Below the pieces are notes generated by a model. That model had not been told where the DNA came from. It was given only the letters and a program-made list of their open reading frames with translations, and did not search any database. A stretch of DNA of 5,840 nt from an uncultured Spirochaetia bacterium (GTDB lineage: Bacteria; Spirochaetota; UBA4802; JAGODF01). Position numbers and translations under genes: made by a program. Positions 1-5,179 of the stretch are shown piece after piece (the stretch's first letter is position 1; each line of letters opens with the position of its first letter). The DNA lies in NCBI GenBank assembly GCA_937967705.1, contig CALCJG010000057.1, positions 1-5,840 on the forward strand. The letters run 5' to 3'.

Positions 1-618
1 CTCCGGTTCATGGCTCAATGCACGCTGAAGGGTTTCCCGGCAGGCGGGATCGACATAAGGGGGGTTTGATATGATCAGATCGAAGGTCATCTCCCCGAAG
101 GGGGCAAAGAGGTCCCCCTGATGGAAATGGACCCGGCCGGTACCCAGGAGGGACCGGGCATTCTTTCGGGCCACTCTGAGGGCTTCGGGCGATATATCGG
201 AGGCATGTACCGTGAGATCAGGCCTGTTGTGCTTCAGCGCCACGGCTATGGCCCCGGAACCGCAACACAGATCCAGCACCTCCGCCTGAAATTCCGCATG
301 ATATACCGCCAGGTCCACGACCAGCTCGGTCTCGGGACGGGGTATAAGGACAGAGGGGTTTACCAGGAAATCCAAACCGTAAAACTCCCGGATTCCCGTG
401 ATATACGCCACCGGCTCCCCCCGCAGTCTCCGGACCGCCAGCCCTTCCAGCTTTCGCTGCTCCAGACCGGTCAGCTCCCGCTCTCTCTCGGTGATGAGCC
501 TGTAGCGCTCCGTCTTCAGCACCCGTGCCAGAATGATTTCCGCATCCAGGGCACTGCTTTCGATCCCTGCCTCCCGGAAGCGGTCCATGATGTCCTTAAG
601 GGCCTGGGCAGCGGTCAT
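1..618 (-). CDS. prmC: Peptide chain release factor N5-glutamine methyltransferase PrmC (partial, C-terminus off the left edge)
   Basis: PrmC (HemK) transfers a methyl group from SAM to the glutamine of the GGQ motif in RF1 and RF2, in the cytoplasm, and so raises termination efficiency. The 206 visible residues begin [14 protein letters not shown], the helical N-terminal substrate-binding domain. A conserved segment [18 protein letters not shown] follows. SAM motif [15 protein letters not shown], starts near residue 115, an acidic motif II lies in HASDIS, and the catalytic NPPY tetrad is at residues 185-188, almost the same position as in E. coli PrmC. About 70 C-terminal residues are missing because the gene crosses the window boundary. 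The ATG overlaps the prfA stop as ATGA, and no clear SD precedes it, so translation probably depends on ribosomes finishing prfA. The gene lies directly downstream of its substrate's gene, as in many bacteria. The identification is secure. Confidence 0.95.
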   Translation of the reverse strand, partial: MTAAQALKDIMDRFREAGIESSALDAEIILARVLKTERYRLITERERELTGLEQRKLEGLAVRRLRGEPVAYITGIREFYGLDFLVNPSVLIPRPETELVVDLAVYHAEFQAEVLDLCCGSGAIAVALKHNRPDLTVHASDISPEALRVARKNARSLLGTGRVHFHQGDLFAPFGEMTFDLIISNPPYVDPACRETLQRALSHEPE

Positions 619-1685
619 TTCGTTTCGGCTTTCAGTTTCTGCTCAATCTCGTATTTCTGCAGGGCTTCCACGATATCGTCCATTTCGCCGTTGAGGAATT
701 TGTCGAGGGCATAAAGGGTCAGCCCGATCCGGTGATCGGTCACCCGGGACTGAGGGAAGTTGTAGGTCCGTATCCTTTCACTGCGGTCTCCTGAACCGAC
801 CTGGGACCGCCGTATCTGGCTCTCCTTGGCCATTCTCTCGGTTTCCACTTTCTCAAAAAGCCTTGCCCGGAGCACCCTGAGGGCCTTGGCCTTGTTCTTG
901 AGCTGGGATTTCTCGTCCTGGCAGGTAACCACCAGGCCCGTGGGGATATGGGTGATCCGCACGGCCGAGTCGGTGGTATTTACCGACTGTCCGCCGTGTC
1001 CTGAGGCCCTGTAGACGTCAATTCGCAGGTCTTCAGGGCTGATCTGTATGTCGCTCTCCTCCGCCTCCGGCAGGACGGCCACGGTTACGGCGGAGGTATG
1101 AATACGCCCGCCAGCTTCGGTGGTCGGTATCCGCTGCACCCTGTGCACCCCCGACTCGTACTTCAGGCAGTCATAGGCCTCGTTCCCGCTCACGGAGAAG
1201 ATGATTTCCTTGTAGCCGCCGATCTCGGTGGAACTCATCTCCAGCATCTCCACCTTCCATCCCTGCACGTCGGCATAGCGGTTGTACATACGAAAGAGAT
1301 CTGCCGCAAAGAGGGCCGCCTCATCCCCGCCGGTGCCCGCCCGGATTTCCATGATGATGTCCTTACCGGAACTGGGGTCCTTGGGCAGCAGGAGGACCAT
1401 CAGGCTTTCCTGAAGGGATTCGATTTTCTCCTCCAGGCTCGCTATCTCACCGTTGAGCATCTCCTTCATATCGGGGTCTTTTTCATCTTTCAACAACTGG
1501 CGGGAGTCCTCGAGCTCCCTCTGGGCGCGTTTCAACTCCTCATAGTTCTGCACGATGGGCGCCAGCTGGGAATGCTCTTTGGTAAGGACCTTGAACCGGC
1601 TCTGATCGGTAATGACCTCCTGGCGGGTCATCTCATTCTCGATTTCCCTGAATTTACGCGCTATGTCTTCCAGTTTCTTCTGCAT
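615..1685 (-). CDS. prfA: Peptide chain release factor 1 (RF1)
   Basis: RF1 recognises UAA and UAG in the ribosomal A site and triggers peptidyl-tRNA hydrolysis. The 356-residue protein has the family's usual length. It has an N-terminal coiled-coil region (about 1-95), then the segment [14 protein letters not shown], then the stop-codon-recognition PxT tripeptide (here PTT, residues 187-189) in [19 protein letters not shown]. The PxT form marks RF1; RF2 carries SPF. The catalytic GGQ is at residues 231-233 in [17 protein letters not shown] chose the ATG at 1685 because GAGG lies six bases upstream. An in-frame TTG at 1697 would add four residues but would place this SD inside the coding region. 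The stop is UGA, which RF2 reads, so RF1 does not terminate its own gene. prfA follows an intrinsic terminator closely and overlaps prmC by four bases. Confidence 0.97.
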   Translation of the reverse strand: MQKKLEDIARKFREIENEMTRQEVITDQSRFKVLTKEHSQLAPIVQNYEELKRAQRELEDSRQLLKDEKDPDMKEMLNGEIASLEEKIESLQESLMVLLLPKDPSSGKDIIMEIRAGTGGDEAALFAADLFRMYNRYADVQGWKVEMLEMSSTEIGGYKEIIFSVSGNEAYDCLKYESGVHRVQRIPTTEAGGRIHTSAVTVAVLPEAEESDIQISPEDLRIDVYRASGHGGQSVNTTDSAVRITHIPTGLVVTCQDEKSQLKNKAKALRVLRARLFEKVETERMAKESQIRRSQVGSGDRSERIRTYNFPQSRVTDHRIGLTLYALDKFLNGEMDDIVEALQKYEIEQKLKAETK

Positions 1686-1691
1686 GAATTT

Positions 1692-1695
1692 CCTC
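1692..1695 (-). promoter_or_regulatory. prfA ribosome-binding site
   Basis: GAGG on the minus strand, six bases before ATG 1685. It fixes the prfA start at 1685 rather than the in-frame TTG at 1697. It begins only five bases after the T8 run of the preceding terminator, so a transcript terminated there would stop just short of this site. Confidence 0.8.
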
Positions 1696-1700
1696 AAAAC

Positions 1701-1726
1701 AAAAAAAAGAGCGGCAATCTACCGCT
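1701..1726 (-). terminator. Rho-independent terminator after tRNA-Arg
   Basis: On the minus strand AGCGGT (1726-1721) pairs with GCCGCT (1715-1710), five Watson-Crick pairs plus one G-U, around a five-base loop. One C and eight consecutive Ts follow. The hairpin starts about ten bases after the tRNA 3' end and most likely closes the transcript carrying the amidohydrolase, the two cNMP-fold genes and the tRNA. The stem is short, so some read-through into prfA is likely. The plus strand has no matching T tract, so termination in the other direction is unlikely. Confidence 0.8.
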
Positions 1727-1736
1727 TTGATAACTT

Positions 1737-1810
1737 CGCTCCCGAGAGGACTCGAACCTCTGACACATAGTTTAGGAAACTACTGCTCTATCCGCCTGAG
1801 CTACGGGAGC
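1737..1810 (-). tRNA. tRNA-Arg (anticodon CCU)
   Basis: The 74-base minus-strand sequence folds as a complete cloverleaf. The acceptor stem is GCTCCCG/CGGGAGC, the D stem GCTC/GAGC, the anticodon stem GTAGT/ACTAT (closing G-U) around loop TTCCTAA, and the T stem AGAGG/CCTCT around TTCGAGT. The anticodon CCT reads AGG and specifies arginine. The discriminator base is G, acceptable for tRNA-Arg. The three bases after it are AAG, so CCA is not encoded and must be added by tRNA nucleotidyltransferase. AGG is used often in the neighbouring genes. The tRNA starts 13 bases after the crp-like stop codon and is followed by a terminator, so it is probably processed from the mRNA by RNase P. Confidence 0.95.
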
Positions 1811-1813
1811 CTG

Positions 1814-1819
1814 ATTATA
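1814..1819 (-). promoter_or_regulatory. Perfect -10 hexamer (TATAAT) just upstream of tRNA-Arg; tentative
   Basis: The minus strand reads TATAAT four bases before the tRNA 5' end, in the 13-base gap after the crp-like stop. No -35 element resembling TTGACA lies 16-18 bases upstream (the sequence there is around GGAAGAG). A normal start, seven bases past the -10, would fall at about tRNA position 4, whereas a start at the tRNA's first base would need an unusually short discriminator. It may be a weak internal promoter for the tRNA or prfA, or chance. Confidence 0.3.
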
Positions 1820-1823
1820 GGGG

Positions 1824-2471
1824 CTAGGAAAAGTTGCTCTTCCGTCTGGAATTGACCAGCCTTTGGAAGTCCCTGATGTTCTTCACGATGATCTTATCGT
1901 TGAAGAGTTCAATCTTGCCAAGCTGGTTGAAATGTGTCAATATTTTTTGCACGTCGTTGATCTGCATTCCGGCCCAGTTGGCAACTTCCTGAATGGTCAC
2001 CTTGAGGGAGATGGGTCCCTGGACGTCCAGATGGGGGTCCTGTTCCGCAAGCATGTTCATCACGTCCATGATCTTCAGCTGGGGTTCTTCCAGGAGCAGG
2101 ATCATCATGCGCCGTTTGGCATCATATATTCGCTTGGAGAAAATGACCAGAAGCTTGTAGGCCATCTGGGGATTGCCCTGGAGCAGGGCGTCAAAGTTGT
2201 CCCGGTGGAATCGGAGAAGCTTCACATGGTCCATGGCTATGGCCGAGGCGGAACGGGGCTCCTCCTCCAGTATGGCCATCTCGCCGAAAACGTCCCCCTC
2301 CTCCAGAACATCGAGGGTTTTTTCTGTATTGTTGATCACCTTGACTATCTTGACCCTTCCGGACTGAATGATATAGAACTCGTTCCCGAATTCGAATTCG
2401 CAGAATATCAGCTCATTGGGATCGAACTCAACCCGAAACTTGTCGAAAATAGGGCTGTCCAGCTGCATCAT
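1824..2471 (-). CDS. Crp/Fnr-family transcriptional regulator with canonical cyclic-nucleotide-binding fold
   Basis: This is a 215-residue protein, the usual Crp/Fnr length. Residues about 8-115 form the cNMP-binding beta-roll. The phosphate-binding cassette VFGEMAILEEEPRSASA (61-77) keeps the residues that contact the ligand in E. coli CRP: G63, E64, R73 and S74. A long dimerisation helix follows (about 100-128), then a winged helix-turn-helix DNA-binding domain (about 130-200), with the HTH around TIQEVANWAGMQINDVQKIL. No Fnr-type cysteine cluster is present, so oxygen sensing by an iron-sulphur cluster is unlikely. Two adjacent ATGs exist (2471 and 2468); AGGGG nine bases before the first favours 2471. 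It follows the cNMP-fold/TPR gene by 16 bp and ends in UAG 13 bp before tRNA-Arg. The ligand and target promoters cannot be read from the sequence; a cyclic mononucleotide is the obvious candidate. Confidence 0.88.
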   Translation of the reverse strand: MMQLDSPIFDKFRVEFDPNELIFCEFEFGNEFYIIQSGRVKIVKVINNTEKTLDVLEEGDVFGEMAILEEEPRSASAIAMDHVKLLRFHRDNFDALLQGNPQMAYKLLVIFSKRIYDAKRRMMILLLEEPQLKIMDVMNMLAEQDPHLDVQGPISLKVTIQEVANWAGMQINDVQKILTHFNQLGKIELFNDKIIVKNIRDFQRLVNSRRKSNFS

Positions 2472-2487
2472 ATGGCAATTCCCCTGA

Positions 2488-3720
2488 TCATCTCTGTAGT
2501 TTTGTGACTTTATTCATGGCTTCCCGGTTCAGCTGGTCCTTGGGTTCCATGGAGGCGACTTTTTTATAGTAGGTCAGCGCCTTTTCCACGTTGCGGGTGG
2601 CCTCGAAGACCATACCTATGTAGAACAGGGCATTCTTCACCAGGTCCGACTGGGGGAACTTCTTGATAAGACCGCTGAAGGCGGCCATAGCCTCATTGTA
2701 ATTGCCCAGCTTCAGATAACAGCGACCCGCTTCGAAATGGGCTTTTTCGAAGGTTTTCCGCTCGCCGTCGTTCTTCAGGGTCTTGAAATCCAGCACCCTC
2801 TTATACATCTCCAGGGCTTCCCCGAACTGCTCCTGGGAGAACAATCTCATTCCCTCATAGAAGATTTCACTGATATCCTGCGAAGCCGAGGCCCCCCCGC
2901 CGAGATCGGGTTCATCGAAGGTAAAATCATCCATGGGTTCGGATTTCTCCGTTGAGAGAAAATCATCCATCTCCGAGGAGAGAGGGGATCTCGCAGCCGG
3001 TTTAGCCGGTTCTTCCTCCATCAGATCGCTGAATTCGTCATGACGCGATGATCCTCCGTCATCGATGGTAAAGTCTGTCAGATCGTCATAGTTCTCCCGG
3101 GATGAAGCCGCTGAAGAGGGGGGCGGAGCCGGTTCGAAATCATCCTGGAAATCATCCGCATCCCCGCCGGACTGCAGCGCCTTGATCCTCTGCTGGGCGT
3201 TGCCGGAATACTTTGCGTCGGGATAATACTCCAGATACTTTCTATAGGCGAAAAGAGCCTGCTTGGACCTTCCAGCCTTGAAATAAAACTCAGCGATTTT
3301 GTAGAGTTCAAATTCGGGATTCACGGAGTCCGAGACCCCCAGTATCTCCCGTACCTCCTTATGGATCCGCCTAAGCTGATTGCTGAAGACCTTCAGCATC
3401 TTTTTCACGACATTGACGTTCTTGAGAATCAACCTCTCGAAATCCGCCAGGCTCAGAACAAGAACCACCGTCTCCCCGAAGGTTTGAGCGGTCTCGTCCC
3501 GGGGATATTTACCAAGAGCCGATTTGACGCCGAAGAATTCCCCCGGCTTTACGTTCTCTTTCACCTCTACCCAGATCTTCTCTTCCACCTTTTTTGTCGT
3601 GAGTATCACCCTGCCGCTTTTCAGGATGTAGATATAATCGCTTTTATCTCCCTCCATGAAAACGATAGAGCCGCTTTTATAGACCCGCGTTGATATTCCT
3701 GCTGTTCCGCCGTTTGACAT
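2488..3720 (-). CDS. Cyclic-nucleotide-binding-fold protein with acidic linker and TPR domains
   Basis: A 410-residue cytoplasmic protein with no signal peptide or membrane segment. Residues about 10-115 form a cNMP-binding beta-roll, with VYKSGSIVFMEGDKSDYIYILKSGRV typical of the first strands. The phosphate-binding cassette is degenerate: in FFGVKSALGKYPRDETA (62-78) the ribose-binding Glu is V65 and the residue after the conserved Arg (R74) is D75. One TPR-like repeat covers about 137-169. An acidic, low-complexity linker (about 185-282) follows, with recurring DDF/DDL/DEF motifs and proline-serine stretches. Three TPR-like units then span about 283-312, 323-356 and 360-393. There is no helix-turn-helix, so it should act through protein contacts rather than DNA. 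The start at 3720 has GGAG seven bases upstream. It lies between the amidohydrolase (17 bp gap) and the Crp-like gene (16 bp gap), implying a shared transcript. Its exact role is unknown. Confidence 0.88.
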   Translation of the reverse strand: MSNGGTAGISTRVYKSGSIVFMEGDKSDYIYILKSGRVILTTKKVEEKIWVEVKENVKPGEFFGVKSALGKYPRDETAQTFGETVVLVLSLADFERLILKNVNVVKKMLKVFSNQLRRIHKEVREILGVSDSVNPEFELYKIAEFYFKAGRSKQALFAYRKYLEYYPDAKYSGNAQQRIKALQSGGDADDFQDDFEPAPPPSSAASSRENYDDLTDFTIDDGGSSRHDEFSDLMEEEPAKPAARSPLSSEMDDFLSTEKSEPMDDFTFDEPDLGGGASASQDISEIFYEGMRLFSQEQFGEALEMYKRVLDFKTLKNDGERKTFEKAHFEAGRCYLKLGNYNEAMAAFSGLIKKFPQSDLVKNALFYIGMVFEATRNVEKALTYYKKVASMEPKDQLNREAMNKVTKLQR

Positions 3721-3737
3721 CTTATCTCTCCAAAGAA

Positions 3738-4967
3738 TTACATATCGAATTCTACCGGCAAAAAGGGAAATTCCTTTTTAAAACCCACCGCCCTGCTGAT
3801 CCTCTTTAGAAGCCCTGCGAGATCGCCCACCACGACTTTTTCCTTACCCGCCAATACAATTTTCTGACAGGGCACTCTAAGTTCGTCGAACAGGCTTCTA
3901 AACCGGGCATCCCCGTAGGCTGGTTTCCCGTCCATGACCACGAGCATCACATCCTTCAATTCCGTCTTGAGGAGCGAGGTATACGGGCTGTCATCCTTCT
4001 TATTAATTACAATAAAATCCGCCACGTTTCCACTTTTTATAACCCCGGTCTTTTTCAGCCGGAAGGCACGGGCGGGATTTGTAGTGACCATTCTGACAAT
4101 GGTCTCATCGGGGAGTTCCTCGCCATATAAATTATAATAGAGCGCCTTGTTGAACTTCATCTCGTAGAGCAGATTGAGACCCCCGGACATTGGGGAATCG
4201 GTACCTATACAGACATTGACCCCGGTTTTCAGGAGCTGTTTGATATTGGCCGTACGATCGTACATGAACATGTTGGAATCGGCGCACCAGACCACCGAGG
4301 CCCCCCGCTCCTTTATCAGCTTTATGTCCTCATCGGAAAAGGCCAGGCCGTGCACCAGAACGGAATGGTCCCCCAGCCCTCCCCGCTTGTCCAGGACCCG
4401 CACATCCATCACGGTTTCGCCGTCAAATCCCTCGGCAATATGAGTCACGAAGGGGATGTCCTCTTTCAGGGCTTTCTTGTATTCCACCTCTATTCCATCA
4501 CCCCAGGCCAGGGCAAAGGAGGTGATGGAATGAGCCAGGGCGTAGTCCCGTATCGCCTTGACCGGCAGGATATCGATATAGGGATCGTTGACGAAATGGG
4601 GTATATGGTCTGAGACCGTGGTCACTCCCGATACAAGATTCCTGTAGGCCCCCAGCAGGTAGAGGTCCCGGTTTTCGATCTGCTGACGCTCCTCATAGAC
4701 CGGGGAACTCTTCAGGTCATTGTCCCAGGGGAGCCAGTTCTCGTACGGCCCGTTACCCACTTTGGGATAATAAGTGCCCAGCAGGTGATCATGGGCGTTA
4801 ATCAATCCGGGAAGCAGTATGGCTTCCTCCATGTCCAGGGAAAAAGGAGCCTTGATCTCATGGGTAGATACCTGCTGAATCCGGTCACCACTGACAGCCA
4901 CGCCCCCCTCCCGGAGTACCTCATCCGGCGTCAGAATGGTGATTTTATTGATACCCCATTTTTTCAT
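3738..4967 (-). CDS. Amidohydrolase-superfamily metalloenzyme (SsnA/TrzN/SAH-deaminase-like), substrate unknown
   Basis: This 409-residue enzyme has the TIM-barrel amidohydrolase layout: a small N-terminal beta-sandwich part, LLPGLINAHDHLLG with metal ligands H59 and H61, H176 in THIAEG, H206 in VLVHGLAF and D257 in IGTDSPMSGG. E179, three residues after H176, matches the general acid/base Glu (HxxE) of deaminases and chlorohydrolases. The SN of CADSNMFM (231-232) is also typical of the SsnA/TrzN/guanine and SAH deaminase group. The C-terminal beta-sandwich returns in GVIKSGNVADFIVINKK, and a tail of about 50 residues follows it. These enzymes hydrolyse C-N or C-Cl bonds on purine, pterin or triazine-like rings; the substrate here cannot be deduced. 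I chose ATG 4967 because AGGGG lies seven bases upstream; an in-frame ATG at 5060 would overlap the predicted promoter. It is probably first in an operon with the two cNMP-fold genes. Confidence 0.88.
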   Translation of the reverse strand: MKKWGINKITILTPDEVLREGGVAVSGDRIQQVSTHEIKAPFSLDMEEAILLPGLINAHDHLLGTYYPKVGNGPYENWLPWDNDLKSSPVYEERQQIENRDLYLLGAYRNLVSGVTTVSDHIPHFVNDPYIDILPVKAIRDYALAHSITSFALAWGDGIEVEYKKALKEDIPFVTHIAEGFDGETVMDVRVLDKRGGLGDHSVLVHGLAFSDEDIKLIKERGASVVWCADSNMFMYDRTANIKQLLKTGVNVCIGTDSPMSGGLNLLYEMKFNKALYYNLYGEELPDETIVRMVTTNPARAFRLKKTGVIKSGNVADFIVINKKDDSPYTSLLKTELKDVMLVVMDGKPAYGDARFRSLFDELRVPCQKIVLAGKEKVVVGDLAGLLKRISRAVGFKKEFPFLPVEFDM

Positions 4968-4974
4968 CCTGTTT

Positions 4975-4979
4975 CCCCT
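4975..4979 (-). promoter_or_regulatory. Ribosome-binding site deciding the amidohydrolase start
   Basis: AGGGG on the minus strand, seven bases before ATG 4967. It favours this start over an in-frame ATG at 5060, whose extra 31 residues (hydrophobic, then highly charged) do not resemble an amidohydrolase N-terminus. Confidence 0.7.
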
Positions 4980-5056
4980 ATCTTCTCCCTTTACGGCTCT
5001 TGACCCGCGATTATTATGAAAATACGATACATCTCTCCGAAGGATGAGAAATAATA

Positions 5057-5085
5057 ACACTATTGAATAGGAAAGGCACCGTCAA
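5057..5085 (-). promoter_or_regulatory. Possible sigma-70-type promoter for the amidohydrolase operon
   Basis: On the minus strand TTGACG (5085-5080) matches the -35 consensus in five of six positions. With a 17-base spacer the -10 would be TAGTGT (5062-5057), which keeps only three consensus positions. A better -10 match, TATTAT (5056-5051), is too far away at 23 bases. Transcription would start near 5050, giving a leader of about 80 bases before ATG 4967. The weak -10 suggests that an activator may be needed. This is inference from sequence only. Confidence 0.35.
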
Positions 5086-5092
5086 GTAAAAT
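5063..5092 (+). promoter_or_regulatory. Probable sigma-70-type promoter for the RlmI-like gene
   Basis: TTGAAT (5063-5068, four of six consensus positions) and TAAAAT (5087-5092, five of six) are separated by 18 bases. The expected start is around 5098-5100, at the edge of a C7 run, giving a leader of about 80 bases before ATG 5180. The element overlaps the opposing minus-strand promoter candidate. Confidence 0.5.
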
Positions 5093-5098
5093 AAATAG

Positions 5099-5105
5099 CC
5101 CCCCC
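5099..5105. repeat. C7/G7 homopolymer at the expected plus-strand transcription start
   Basis: Seven consecutive Cs at 5099-5105, followed by a C6 run at 5113-5118. They lie 7-26 bases downstream of the TAAAAT element and about 14 bases upstream of the minus-strand -35 candidate. Tracts of this length can slip during replication or transcription, but one sequence cannot show variation. Confidence 0.5.
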
Positions 5106-5128
5106 AGTCCTGCCCCCCACACTCAAAG

Positions 5129-5163
5129 AAGGAGGCGTCCCTCTCCTGCTGAGGACTAGGACG
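5129..5163 (+). promoter_or_regulatory. Leader with strong SD-like motif and hairpin upstream of the RlmI-like gene
   Basis: AAGGAGG (5129-5135) is a near-perfect SD with no start codon at a usable distance; the gene's first ATG is 44 bases further on. Immediately after it CGTCC (5136-5140) is complementary to GGACG (5159-5163), and inside that TCCT (5144-5147) pairs with AGGA (5152-5155) around loop GCTG. Folding would reduce the effective SD-to-ATG distance to about 16 bases. A competing pairing of GGAG (5131-5134) with CTCC (5143-5146) would hide the SD. Confidence 0.4.
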
Positions 5164-5179
5164 GTCCCGGGAAACACAT

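Noticed and set aside
121..714. Plus-strand open frame opposite prmC and the end of prfA
   Set aside because: The minus strand here encodes PrmC with motif I and NPPY intact, so this frame is a shadow.
1686..1697. TTG start adding four residues to RF1
   Set aside because: It would put the SD (GAGG) inside the gene; ATG 1685 has ideal spacing and gives the normal family length.
1098..1730. Long plus-strand open frame opposite prfA (210 codons)
   Set aside because: It is antisense to a certain RF1 gene, has no family motifs, and runs through the terminator region; it is a by-product of codon composition on the other strand.
1863..2507. Long plus-strand open frame opposite the Crp-like gene (214 codons)
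   Set aside because: It mirrors the coding frame of a clear Crp/Fnr regulator and has no recognisable domain.
5000..5017. TTGACC followed by TATTAT on the plus strand
   Set aside because: The gap between the two hexamers is far shorter than the 16-18 bases a promoter needs.
5011..5057. 7-bp inverted repeat TTATTAT/ATAATAA flanking the amidohydrolase leader
   Set aside because: The arms are AT-only and 33 bases apart, and they do not resemble a Crp-type TGTGA-N6-TCACA operator; likely chance.
4968..5060. Upstream in-frame ATG for the amidohydrolase
   Set aside because: The extension has no homology-like character, overlaps the promoter candidate, and a good SD precedes ATG 4967.
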